This document shows positions 51,261 through 62,369 of a stretch of DNA of 64,000 nucleotides, piece after piece. Under the pieces are notes generated by a model. The model saw only the letters and a list, made by a program, of their open reading frames with translations, ran no database searches and was not told the DNA's origin. Positions within the stretch are counted from its first letter, which is position 1. Every line of letters begins with the position of its first letter. The stretch covers positions 11,900,001 to 11,964,000 of the forward strand of contig NW_025062478.1 in the NCBI RefSeq assembly GCF_000002995.4. Direction: 5' to 3'. The stretch comes from Brugia malayi. Taxonomy: Eukaryota > Nematoda > Chromadorea > Rhabditida > Onchocercidae. The translations under genes and the position numbers were made by a program.

Positions 51261-52018
51261 AAATTATAATCTTACTTAGGTAAATTATTTTGAAGTAAAA
51301 TTGAACAAAAAAAAATTGAAAAGTTTTATTTGTTTTAACTTTTCCTTTTTTTTTTTTTTTTTTTTTGTATTTACTGAATCTAAAATAGTAAAATAAAATG
51401 TAGCATAAAAGAAAAGAAAAATTATTTAAAATAATCGTAAATTTTCACTGCATAATTCAATTTATTATAATGTTGACGTGACTTGACGGATAATTTAACT
51501 TAATTGTGTCACGTATCTTTTTACTTATTTTAAATAAGTTTTACTTCTAAAATTTATTCAAAATAGATTTAGAAATTTTAGTTTAATCTATCATAATATC
51601 AGCACAATACGATAAACAACTTTATAACGTCAAATTTTTGATGTTTTTTTTTTTTTTTTTTTTTTCACTATAATTTCTTTCTTTTTACTTCAAATTAATT
51701 TACCGAAGCTCAACATGCACAGTTGACCTTGAGTGTTTTGTTATTTTATAAAGTCTTTTTCAGTTATCACAATAATAAATAATGAAATCAATTTGTAATT
51801 TTATAAAGTTTTTTTTAACAAATATACAAAACAAGCAAACAAATAAATAAACAAACAACAAACAAGCAAACAAGTAAACAAGTAAACAAGTAAACAAACC
51901 TTGTGTTACAATTGTTAGATTTGTTATTTCTATCACAATAATACAATGGTGTATCATCATTAATCGTTTCCATATGATTTGGAACATTTTGCGTTGATTC
52001 TGATCGATCACAAGACAT
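48166..52018 (-). CDS. Zinc transporter, SLC30/CDF family (ZnT2/3/8 type)
   Basis: Eight exons: 51900-52018, 50940-51176, 50384-50612, 50129-50251, 49391-49540, 49196-49301, 48469-48632, 48166-48249. Phases agree throughout; 403 residues. ZnT proteins exchange protons for zinc and move zinc from cytosol into vesicles or out of the cell. Six membrane segments are visible at about 46-66, 70-93, 112-135, 148-170, 241-262 and 266-286. The zinc site is intact: H78/D82 (TDAGHMVSD) in segment 2 and H247/D251 (HVLGD) in segment 5, the HDHD set typical of zinc selectivity. The loop between segments 4 and 5 has a short histidine cluster ([10 protein letters not shown]) followed by a 41-residue polar insert encoded by its own exon. 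The C-terminal domain reads [19 protein letters not shown] and onward. In C. elegans, ttm-1 and cdf-2 are of this type; I cannot say which is the ortholog. Weak donors: GTCAAA (exon 3), GTTTCC (exon 6). Confidence 0.95.
51831..51899. repeat. CAAA/CAAGTAAA repeat beside the ZnT exon 1 donor
   Basis: AAACAAGC, AAACAAGT and AAACAAAT units fill the first part of intron 1 of the transporter, directly next to the GTTTGT donor, which is itself part of the repeat on the minus strand. Confidence 0.8.
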
Positions 52019-52030
52019 TAGCCTGAAAAA
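52019..52030 (-). promoter_or_regulatory. Candidate trans-splice acceptor of the zinc transporter
   Basis: ATTTTTCAG on the minus strand, with its AG at 52023-52024, is followed by GCTA and the ATG. Only four bases of leader remain, as is usual after spliced-leader addition. Confidence 0.6.
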
Positions 52031-53038
52031 TTTTCAATTTAATTTCATTAGAAAAAAATTTTCAGGAAAAAACGAATGGGAAAATTTACTCGAAAATATT
52101 GAAAAAAATTTTAAAAAAAGAATAAAAATAAAAAATATATATATATGTCTAAAATTTTAATTAGCAGAAACTCAAAATATTCTTACAAATCATTTAGCTC
52201 ATTTTAAATAATTTTAAAGTTATAAATAATTTATCTAGTATCTCTTTTCCATCGATTTATATTTAATAAAAATGAAAAAACTTTCAGCAATTTATAAATA
52301 ATTTTTATTTTATAACAAAATACAAATATTTTTGTAGCAAATTTTCTATAGTAAAAAAAAAAAATACAAAATTTTAATTTTTTAAATGTTTTTTCTTATT
52401 TAAAAAGTTGCAACAATTGCTCGGAATTTATATTCTGTTTTTCTTTCTTTTTTTAACTTTTTGTTTTGTTTTGTTTTAGATTACAATTAGTATGAACGGA
52501 AATCAAAGACCTGATCAGGAATTTTTCTGATGCAAATGAAAAATGAAAAACAAAAAATTTGCATTTTTTTTTTTCCATATTTCTTGATTGATTGTTAAAT
52601 TTTTACGGATGAATCACTTGAAACTATCATTTAAATGTTCTAATACGAAAGTCTTTTTCAATGTTGAAAAAAAGAGAAAACGTCGTTTTCAGTCTTCAAT
52701 TTTCTTTTTTTTTTTTTTTTTTCTTTTGCTTTTTTGAAATTTGATTTTTTTTTTTCTTAAAATAGTTAAATATTAGCTATGAAACAAATAGTAAAGCTAT
52801 AGGATTATAAATTAAACAACAAATTTATGATTATTTGATTTCCTAAAATTAAATTTACAAATTTGCAAAATTGACATAATTCAATGCATTTTTTAGTTTC
52901 ATAAAAATTAATTGATTGATTTTTTTTTAAAAAAAAAAAAAAAAAAAGATATAATCAGAATGAAATATTCGAGAATTAAAAAGAATGATAGTACGATCAA
53001 TATTTCATCAATAATACAATGATTAATGTTTCTTTAAA

Positions 53039-53127
53039 TGTGATAATTTGAATCATAATATCGATGATATTGTTGTAATTTAGACTATCACATTCAGATA
53101 TTGTGATTATGATTCAAATTTTCACAT
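53039..53127. repeat. Imperfect inverted repeat
   Basis: TGTGATAATTTGAATCATAA at 53039 and its imperfect reverse complement TTATGATTCAAATT-like sequence at about 53097-53127 (TGTGATTATGATTCAAATTT) lie around a central segment with GATATT/AATATC words. It can fold as a hairpin of about 90 bases. Confidence 0.6.
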
Positions 53128-54112
53128 CTTATATTTTTAAAACATTTTTGATGTTTTTTGTTGATTGAAATGTTATTTCACAGATCTTTTGCATACACTT
53201 ATTGTTGCATCTAAGTATCATCGAAAAAAAAAAAAAAAAAAAGAATTTCATTTAAATTTAGCATTTTCATTTCGCAGTAAATTTTCATTAGCAAAAAAAA
53301 ATATTACAAAATTTAGTTATTAATTACAATGTTATTTCCTATTGTTATTTGCATTGAACACTTCTCTCAATGAATAAAAAAATATATGTGTGATTGATAA
53401 ATTTAATTTTGAAATAAATTTTAAAATGTAACCTAAATTGCAATCATTTAAATTAAAAATGAAATATATTTATTAAAATTATATTAATTTCATTATTATA
53501 AACTATGAATTCAATCATTGTCTTTTTTTTTGCTTTAATATTAACTCATAACAAAAACAAAATTGACAATAAAAATTTTATATAAATTTGATAATTGATT
53601 AAATGAAATTCAAGAATGATATGATAAAATCATGGCCAAGTCTGGCGAGAAAAAAAAAAAAGCAAATTGAACGAAACATTTTAGATTTAAAACTATTCGA
53701 TGGTTTTGCTGCAATTATCAAATAAATTCCATTCTAGTGGGTCTGTTCAAACATTAAAAAAACTTTTGAACATTAAAGATCATACGGTATTGTAGGCGCT
53801 AATTGCATCATATTTATAAATAAATGATCAAAAAATGTATCTTTCATGCATCTTTTTTGTTTTGCATTATTGAAAAGAATAAATAAATAAATAAATAAAT
53901 GCAAAAAATTTATGAACCACTTTTTTTTTTTTTTTGTAATAAATATTAGATACAAAAAAATTTTGTATCTAATTTTTCATTCATAATCACATCTAGACAC
54001 CTTTTAACTCTTAAAAATCAACAATTGATTGATTCTAATTCCGACATCAAATTAAATTTCATTTCATCAACCATGAAATCCTTCATTCACTATAAATCAT
54101 TAATAAATACTA

Positions 54113-54161
54113 AATAATAATGGCAACAATTAATAATAATAGTAATAATAATAATAGCAAC

Positions 54162-54200
<39 letters not shown>

Positions 54201-54293
54201 TAATAATAATAATAGTAATAAACAATAATAACAGTAATAATAAACAATGATAATAATAATAATAATAAATGATAATAATAATAATAAACAATG

Positions 54294-54334
<41 letters not shown>

Positions 54335-54390
54335 CAATGATAATAATAATAATAAACAATAATAATGATAATAATAATAAACAATAACAA
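54113..54390. repeat. (AAT)n / AAC / GAT compound microsatellite
   Basis: About 280 bases of AAT triplets with interspersed AACAATGAT blocks. The Ile/Tyr/Leu-only open frames on the minus strand are artefacts. Confidence 0.95.
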
Positions 54391-56484
54391 TATCAGTGAC
54401 AACAAAGTTAATTTATTAATTAAACAACCGAAATTAAATAGCTCCGTTGTTTGAATCTTTTTATTTTGTTATAATTTTATTGTATTGTTGTTTAATTAGT
54501 AATTCATATGTCATCCGTGAAGCATTTCCATGAATGAAAAGTTCAAAGTTCGATGTACAACAAATCAAATATTAATTATTAGCTGGAAGAAGTTTCAGCT
54601 TATCAATATTTTAAGACTAATATCCGTCGCATCAATAATCACTATAATTAACTAAAAATAACTGAATTTTATCATAATCAAATCATATCAGTGTAAGCAT
54701 AAGTTATATCAATTTATCAGAAAGCTAGATGAAAGAGAGAAGCCGAATAATTTTTAGCTAATTCAAATGAGTAATAAGGTAGTGTGACTAGTTAATCATT
54801 CTTTACCCTTTCAACTATTCGACTGTCAGAGTTTTGTTATAACAGAAATGATTATTTATCAGAGCCATTAAGTTTATTTCTAATTTAAACTTAACTTTTG
54901 GCAAAGAATTTAACTTTGAATCAATCAATTCAACTGTCTCTTTTTTTTTTTCTCCTCATTTTTTCATAAATATTTACGATTGATAAAAGATAACAGGAGC
55001 AGATGGAAGAAATTTTCAACATTTTAGTTACATACTGAAAAGTATGTTTGTGGCGATTGAATGAAAGAAATTTAATTGCTTATCTTCTGAAATAACCTTT
55101 GACCTATCAGTAAACAAAATGACAATGCATATTAGCATGATGTCTTCAACATTTGCCTTCATTCATTTCTAAAAAAAATTGATTTTGTATAAGAAAAAAA
55201 GAAAAACTTGATATGAAATAAATCAAAATGAAGACAATTTTGATTTTTAACCTTATGAAAAAAAAATATTTTTCTTTTTATTTGCAAGGAAAAAAAAAAA
55301 AAACATAATTCAGCAATATTTTTTTTTTTTTTTTATTTTCTAAATTATTTAAAACTCATTAATGCTAAAATTGGAAACGAGCTCTTTTTTCAAAAAGAAG
55401 ATAATATGTAAAAATTTATGAATTCAATCAAAATTTTGACGAATTAAATATAAAATTATAAGCAAATAAAATGTAGAAAGTTTAATTAAATTTTTGAAGT
55501 AATTAAATTTTTAATTTGCTAATTCACAAAATGAAATCTGCATCATCAGTTGACATTATTGTTATTGTATAAGAAAGTTTACATATTTGCAAAAAATTTT
55601 TTAATAATTTTAAAAGATTTATTAATAATAAATTGCATTATCGAATATATTATTATTAAATTTAATATTTGCAATAATGGAGAGAAAGTTTGAAAATAAC
55701 AGTGATAAAAGAAGGAAAACTTTAATTTTTCATGAAAAATCAAGTTGTGGTAAAATTCAATTTTATTATCAGAAGTGATTTAGCTTAATGCTAATATCTT
55801 ATATATTTGTCACAATGAAGTAAATAAGAATCGAAACAAATTGGAACTGGTATACTGACAAACAATAAATTAAATGTTGTTTATCAGAAATTGGTTGCTT
55901 AGTAGTGATATCTTAGATATTTCTTGCGATGAAGTAAATAACCAAAGATAATGGAAATTGATAACGATAACTGATAAATTAAATTGGTGATTATCGGAAT
56001 TGATTAATTGCTTGTATGCATATATATTTCTCGCAATAGAGTAAATAATCAAAATAATTCAAAATTATTGTTAATTATAATTAATTTAATGAAAAAGGAA
56101 AAAAAAAAAAGCATAATGGTATCAGCTTGATAATATTACTAAATTAAATTTTGCATTAACTTTAGCAATGCTTAAAAAATTTTTAATTTACAAAAAGATT
56201 TTTTTGAATTAACAAATTTCCAAATTAATCTAAAAAAGTACAAATAATAAAAAAAAAAAAAAAAAAAATATTGAAAATTGTTTACTACTACGATAACGAT
56301 AATTAAAATAATGAAATTATAATAAATGAAATGATAATTCAAATAAATGAAATTATAAAAGATTGATAATTTTAGCTGTTAACATTTTATGCCAAAGCTT
56401 ATCATTGTTAAATGAACATGTCTCTATAATTTAATAAATCAGTGCAATATTAAAAACAGGTTTCTGCTTATCAAAAAGCAGTAA

Positions 56485-56524
56485 TATCATTATAACTTGT
56501 TATTATCAACAAGTTATAATGATA
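56485..56524. repeat. Perfect 17-base hairpin
   Basis: TATCATTATAACTTGTT, a 6-base loop (ATTATC), then the exact reverse complement AACAAGTTATAATGATA. It could be a transcription-stop-like hairpin or a small element end. Its role is unknown. Confidence 0.9.
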
Positions 56525-56954
56525 CGATGAATCATCATTTCATCTTATTTGTGCTTATTATTTCTAATCACAAAATTGTTTTTTTTTTTTTTTATTAATC
56601 GTTTTATAATTGCTTTTTGCTTGTTAATTTTTTTTTTTTTTTTTTCTTAATATTATTCATACTAATAACAGAAGAATAGAATATATAAATTTTTTTTTTT
56701 TTTTTTGAAGCGAATGATAAAATGAATGGCTTACTTAAAGATTGTATTTTGGAATAATTTCTGATAACAGTAACAGCAATGATATGTTCATCTTATCTTT
56801 TCAATGCCATTTTAAACTCTACTAAAACAAATTTTTTTTTTTTAAAACAAATATAGAAAGAAATGAAAATTATAAAAATAGTGGGAACAATAAAGTAGTG
56901 GCACATTTACAATTGATTCAAAGTAAATCTAAATTATTACATAGCTTAGCATTC

Positions 56955-56956
<2 letters not shown>

Positions 56957-57026
<70 letters not shown>

Positions 57027-57028
57027 TA

Positions 57029-57066
<38 letters not shown>

Positions 57067-57080
57067 AATTATTAATATTA

Positions 57081-57155
<75 letters not shown>
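56957..57155. repeat. (AAT)n, A-run, (AAT)n tract
   Basis: Two AAT tracts of about 65 and 90 bases are separated by an A-run of about 35 bases. Confidence 0.95.
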
Positions 57156-58412
57156 TAATAATAGTAATTGGCCATGAAATAGTTGTTTTTTTTTTCCTTT
57201 TAAATATGAATTGCTGAAAGAAAAAAGTGATTTCAGTTTTGTTTAATTAATTAATAATAAAAATTTTGTCACTTTTTCCTTATAACTTCTTTTTTTTGAT
57301 TGATTATGCAAATTTTTCCTGAACAATAACTTTAAAATGAAAACAAATTATAGCAATGAAATTTGTTATAAATGATAAGTTTTAGATATCTGAAAAAAAT
57401 TTCTGAGAAACCTGAAAATTCTCTTAAATGTGAAATTGCTTGAAATGACAAGTAAATATGAAATATACAAAATTATTTCCAATATTTACCAAAAAAAAAA
57501 AGAAAGAAAAATGTATAATATTGTTTGCAATGTGAAATATTTGTTAAATTTTGCAAAGAATAAGTAATTTTTAGTTATATTTTGTGCAGTAAAAGTTTAA
57601 AAGAAAATGTTTTTTTATTTTTTTTTTTTGAAAGATTTTAAACGAAATTATACACTGCGATGAATAATTGAATTTAAACAGTCAAAAAAAAAAAAAAAAA
57701 AACGGAAGAATAAATGAATTTTAACAAATTGAATTCTTTTTTCCATCCAAAGACAAAATTATTGAGCTTTTGACGATCGAAGTTAAAACTAATGACTAAA
57801 TTTTTAACAAAAATTCATTGAAATTGATAAAAGTATAAAATGGAACGATCAGAGTTCTTATAAAAAATTTCTGTAAAATGGAAAAGTTATGCATATTTTT
57901 CCGCCATTACTGTTTGTGAATCACTCATTGAAACTAATAAGATGAAAAATTATAAGGAGCATAGGTCAACATTTAATATTATTTTATGACAGTGATAATT
58001 TGACTTTGCTATCTTGCAAATATTTTCTTTTAGCTTTAACAATTTGCGCAGTGAATAAAAAAAAAAAAAAAAATTAAAAAAAAATACTGAAAAATTATCA
58101 TTAGGAAGTGATTTTCTTTCAGAAGATAAAAGCACTGCGCAATTGTCCGAGCACTTAGGGTAGAAATAAAACTTTTAATTATTCTGATAAACAATCTCTT
58201 GTTTTAAGCATTCCATCACTTTTTAAAATTAAATTATCTTTTATCTTCTAAGTAGTTAAAAAGTGTCTAATCCTTTCCTAGGATTTAAATATTCTTAAAT
58301 TTTGACGATTAAAGTTTTTTGCAAATTCCACTTCCAACTAGAAAGCTTTTATGATTATAAGAAATATTTCAGTTTAGAGAAATCAAAATAAATAAATGAA
58401 GAAAGAAATTAC

Positions 58413-58498
58413 CTTGAATATTTGATTTCTCCAAGTATTTCCTTCGTCATCCAAAACAGTAGTTTTCAATTGATCGTTCCAATTTCAAATAAATGTGA
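58413..58498 (-). other. Candidate first exon of an unidentified gene
   Basis: On the minus strand an acceptor TTTCAATTTCAG ends at 58499. It is followed by a 48-base leader, an ATG at 58450 (MTKEILGEIKYS) and a GTAATT donor in phase 2. A phase-2 continuation is open from 57788 (FNFDRQKLNNFVFGWKKEFN) after a CATTAG acceptor, but its 3' end is unclear. The family is not recognised. Confidence 0.3.
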
Positions 58499-59131
58499 CT
58501 GAAATTGAAATTTTTCGTTGAATAGAAAGAAGCAAATAAATTTATTTTATATTTAACCGTTAAACAAACTAAAGATGTAAAACTTTTAGTGTAAAAATCA
58601 AAATATTTGAATTCGTATGCTTTAGATCTGTCATCGATTGGAAGTATTGATCTGTCATTGCTCTAAATGACAATGTAAACAATTTTTTCAACTATCAAGA
58701 ATTAAATTTTTTGTCCAGAATGATGCTAATAAAAAAAATTACAATATGAAAATATTTCTAATACAATCGATGGCAGATCGATAATATAATGTATTAGAAA
58801 ATACACACTAATTATTTGAAATTAAATTAAAGTAATGAATTTAATTTTGAATAATTTAAAAAAGTTAAAGAAACAAAACCATAATTAAATTAATCTAAGA
58901 GAAATTTTCAACTATAACAAAAGAGTTATTATCTATGATACTATCATATTGCATTAATAATTCTTATTTGATTGATAAAAATTATTTACAAAAAAAAAAA
59001 AAAAAAAAAAGAAATGTATAATTTAATAAATCAGGGTAATAGAAAGTTTTAAAATAATTTGAAAAGTTTTGATAAACAGCAACCTTATCTATCATTTTCT
59101 TTCCTTTGGTCTCTCTTATCAGTAAGCTACA

Positions 59132-59248
59132 ATGCTTCTTCGTTTGAAATTGAAAGTTTTACAAAAGAGGGATCAATGCATTTTGTTTGGAGCATTTAAG
59201 TATATAAAGTTGGGATGGAGTGACCACTGGCTATTTTGGTTTTATTAG
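59132..59248 (+). CDS. Possible 38-residue protein
   Basis: ATG (MLLRLKLKVLQKRDQCILF) to TAG, ending GWSDHWLFWFY. A CTCTTATCAG acceptor-like site ends nine bases before the ATG, the spacing seen at the trans-spliced starts elsewhere in the window. The composition is not AT-driven (two Asp, five Trp/Cys). A TATATAAAG word lies inside at 59201-59211, so the patch could instead be a promoter. It is too short to judge by itself. Confidence 0.22.
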   Translation: MLLRLKLKVLQKRDQCILFGAFKYIKLGWSDHWLFWFY

Positions 59249-61340
59249 TAACACTTATTGCACTTAGTATTTCATTAATCTAATTGGGCAAAAAAAAAAA
59301 AAAAAAAGTTGAAATATTAAGTAAAGAATAATTAATTAGATGGATATTGAATTAATATGATTTTGCAAAAAAATTTTTTCTTTCTTTTTTTTTCTTTTTT
59401 TTCCTAAAAATGATTGTTATAGATCAAAAGAAAATACGCATTAATTGTCTGAAATTAAATTTAACTATTGAATTTGTTAAATTGTAAGTTGACAGTTAAA
59501 TGAACAAAAGCATAATATATGATTAAATTGATAATAACCTATGAAAATTTTGGTTTAACAAAAAATTTAATTAAAAATTTAATAATATAAGAAAAAGTTT
59601 TGTAATGCAAAAAAAAAGAAAAATTATTTGTGTGATTTTTAAAAGTTTTTTTTTTTTTTTTTAATATTTTAGGTAAAATAAAAATTTCTTTCATGAAATT
59701 TAGTAGAGAATGTCAAATAGGTGAATGAAAGAATGAAGTTTGATGACATTTCTATGTCATCACTCCTTTTTTTTTTTTTTTTCGAGAATTAAATGAAAAG
59801 TTATTTTAAATGTAATCTATACCAAACCTTAAAAAAAAAAATGAATACAGATAACATCGTGTTTTACCTTTATCTTACTTAACCTTGTGATAAATTAAAT
59901 TGTTTGAAAGAATAATTACTTGTTTTTTTTTTTTTTTTTTAATTTTGTTTATCATTTTTTTGCATCTATTAGTAGTAAACAAAATATTTTTTTAAATGTA
60001 ATTTGGACTATTTAAGTAAAAATAAATTGTTAAAGTATTAAAAATTTTAAATTTAGCACAAAGAATTAATTGAAATAAATAAATAATAATATGATGAACA
60101 GAAATAACAAGTATGATGAGCTATGTGAAACAATAATTTAATGCATTGATTCATTAAAAAAAAAAAAAATTTCCAATTATATGTTTACTTTACATTTTGA
60201 AATGCATTTTTGGTAATAGTTTAATAATTGTAAAAATTTCATCGACTATTTTATCTATTCTGATGATAAAAAAAAATTCCGGAAGAAATCGGAAAGTTTA
60301 TTAAATATTCAATTTATTGATTTACAGACTAAAAATATTGAAATATTACTTAATTTACATTGAAAAAGTTGAAAAAAAAAAAGGTTACTTGATTCATGAA
60401 TATTGTAATAATAATTAATATTAATAATTATGGTAATAATTAATAATAATAATAATTAATATTAGTTTAACTTAAAAAATATGCAAAAGTTAATGGATTT
60501 TCTTTTCTATTCAAATGATATAATTTAAATTCTTTAAAGTTGAAATGAATAATTTATTTTATTGTTAAATTTTTATAGCAAAAAAAAAAAGAAATGATTA
60601 AGTTTAATTAAGTTTAATTTAGGAATTTTTGTATGCTTTACAGTATGGTAGGGCAGGATGCTTTTTTATCAAGTCGAGACTTCACGCATTTATAAGCGTA
60701 CAAAGTTTAGATATAATTAATGATAAGAGATTCTTCTTTCTGATAAGAATTCAGTAAAGCATTCCTTTCTTTTTTTTTTTTTCTTTCTATATTGAAAACA
60801 GCATAAATTAAATTTGTTAGAATAATTTTTGCAAAAATTCGCTTACAAACAAATTAATACATTCATTTATCATAGTAAATTATAAATTTTAATTGAAAAG
60901 TTTTACTCATTTTTATAAAAATTTAATCTAAAAATGAAAAGAAAAAAAGAATTGCTCCATCATTTTATTTTTACTTTTTATTATTGTTTTTTTGTATTCG
61001 TATGAAAACAAAACAAATAATAATGGAAATATTCACACAATAAGCTTTTGTTACTTTTTTTTTCTCCACCAAAACAAAAACAAAAATCATTTGCTAGTAA
61101 ACAATGTGTCATGATTTTTAATTTATTAAATAGCAATGCTCATTATATTATATATTTATTATATTTAATGTGCCTCTCTCTCTCTCTCTTTTTTTTTTTT
61201 TCAAAATAATATTTATCAAAATTTATCATTTGATAAGTGATATCAGAGTAAATGACTATTTGCTTATTATTTTAACAAATAATTTTATTATTTCAATTAT
61301 TTTCATCCATCGCTTTCTTTCATTTCCTTTCACCCTCTCT

Positions 61341-61349
61341 CCTTCTCTT

Positions 61350-61387
<38 letters not shown>
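61341..61387. repeat. (CT)n microsatellite
   Basis: C/T-rich run with about twenty CT units. Confidence 0.9.
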
Positions 61388-61389
<2 letters not shown>

Positions 61390-61854
61390 AATATTATAAG
61401 AAATCAATGATAATTATTGGGAGAAATATCTATGATATAATTGCAAGTATCCTGAAATTTTCTAAAAGAAATTTTTTTTTTTCAGTTTTCTTTTTCAAAA
61501 AGAAAAAAAAAAAAGCAATAAATTGATTTTATTAAAGTAATTTAAAATCATATTTATTTATTTTTGAATTCACTAAATAAAATTAAAAAAAAAAAATACA
61601 TACAAACACACAACGAGCAAAGAAAAGAATATTCTGTTAATTTTAATTAATTTTATTTCTAAGAATTATCAAATAGACTATGAAATCAAAGTATGAGTGA
61701 AGAAATAAGTATTAAAATTAAATATGCAATAGGATTAAATAACGAATTTAAACAGTGCAAAAAATCGAACAGTCATTTTTGCATTAATTAAATAATGGCT
61801 ACAATGTTTTACATTTTGCATGAAAATTGAAACTTCTGGATAAATTCATAGTAA

Positions 61855-62085
61855 TCCAATAACCGGATGAACTCATATTACTTCACTTAACTTATCTGGA
61901 TAGATTTATATTACTTCATTTATCGAATAAGTTCAAATTACTTCATTTGCCGGATAGATTCATGTACCGGATAGACTTATATTACTCCATTTGCCGGACA
62001 GATTCATATTGCTCCACTTATCGAATAGACTCATGTTATTACAGTTACCGGATTGATTAACATTGCTTTATTTATCTGACAGATT
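61855..62085. repeat. 27-base degenerate minisatellite
   Basis: About eight imperfect units near 27 bases long, built on CGGATAGATTCATATTACT and then TCATTTGC-like sequence. One unit near 61950 is shortened. It ends about 200 bases before the tRNA gene. Confidence 0.8.
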
Positions 62086-62164
62086 CGCAATAGTTTCAAG
62101 CCTTCACATCATTCTGTTTGGCACAACAACAGTGTTGGTAAAGGTAGGAACGTTCAATTCAAAT

Positions 62165-62184
62165 GAAAGGTCACGTGACCTTTC
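62165..62184. promoter_or_regulatory. 20-base palindrome with a CACGTG E-box
   Basis: GAAAGGTCACGTGACCTTTC is a perfect palindrome. Its centre, GTCACGTGAC, matches the E-box form bound by TFEB/MITF-type and other bHLH factors. The arms AGGTCA and TGACCT are nuclear-receptor half-sites in inverted order. It lies in a short GC-richer patch between the minisatellite and the tRNA gene. Binding by either class is inference. Confidence 0.6.
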
Positions 62185-62281
62185 GTACCTGCGACCTGCG
62201 ACCCCACGAACCGGAAATGCTATTGCATGTTGCACGGCAGTTTGTAGCAAAAGCGCATGCCTATCCTCAACTGCATGAAGC

Positions 62282-62353
62282 AGGTCCCGGGGAGATTTGA
62301 ACTCCCGTCGCAGGATTCAAAGTCCTGAGTGCTAACCACTACACCACGGGACC
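62282..62353 (-). tRNA. tRNA-Gln (anticodon UUG)
   Basis: On the minus strand a 72-base cloverleaf can be drawn: acceptor stem GGTCCCG with CGGGACC, D arm ending GCAC, anticodon stem CAGGA with TCCTG around loop CTTTGAA (anticodon TTG, reading CAA), and T stem GGGAG with CTCCC around TTCAAAT. The discriminator is T. The internal B box (GTTCAAATC) is intact and there is no intron. A TTTT run about 30 bases downstream (62250) could stop polymerase III. Confidence 0.97.
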
Positions 62354-62369
62354 GTATGAATTTAAATCT

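Larger units (their letters stand above)
52030..57740. other. Gene-free, repeat-rich stretch
   Basis: It contains two hairpin-type inverted repeats, two large AAT tracts and many A/T runs. No exon chain is found on either strand. Confidence 0.6.
58510..61840. other. AT-rich stretch with one small ORF
   Basis: Apart from the 38-codon frame at 59132 and a (CT)n tract near 61350, only homopolymer-rich sequence is seen. Confidence 0.55.

Noticed and set aside
51760..51900. Leu/Cys/Phe-rich extension of transporter exon 1
   Set aside because: It reads through the CAAA-type repeat after a good GTTTGT donor. Splicing at 51900 gives the correct phase to the next exon.
54090..54405. Overlapping open frames of 75-91 codons made only of Ile, Tyr and Leu
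   Set aside because: They are translations of an AAT microsatellite. The same applies to 14834-15046 and 28075-28329.
62063..62278. 71-codon plus-strand frame ending before the tRNA
   Set aside because: It runs through the minisatellite and palindrome and stops next to the tRNA. No splice or start support exists.
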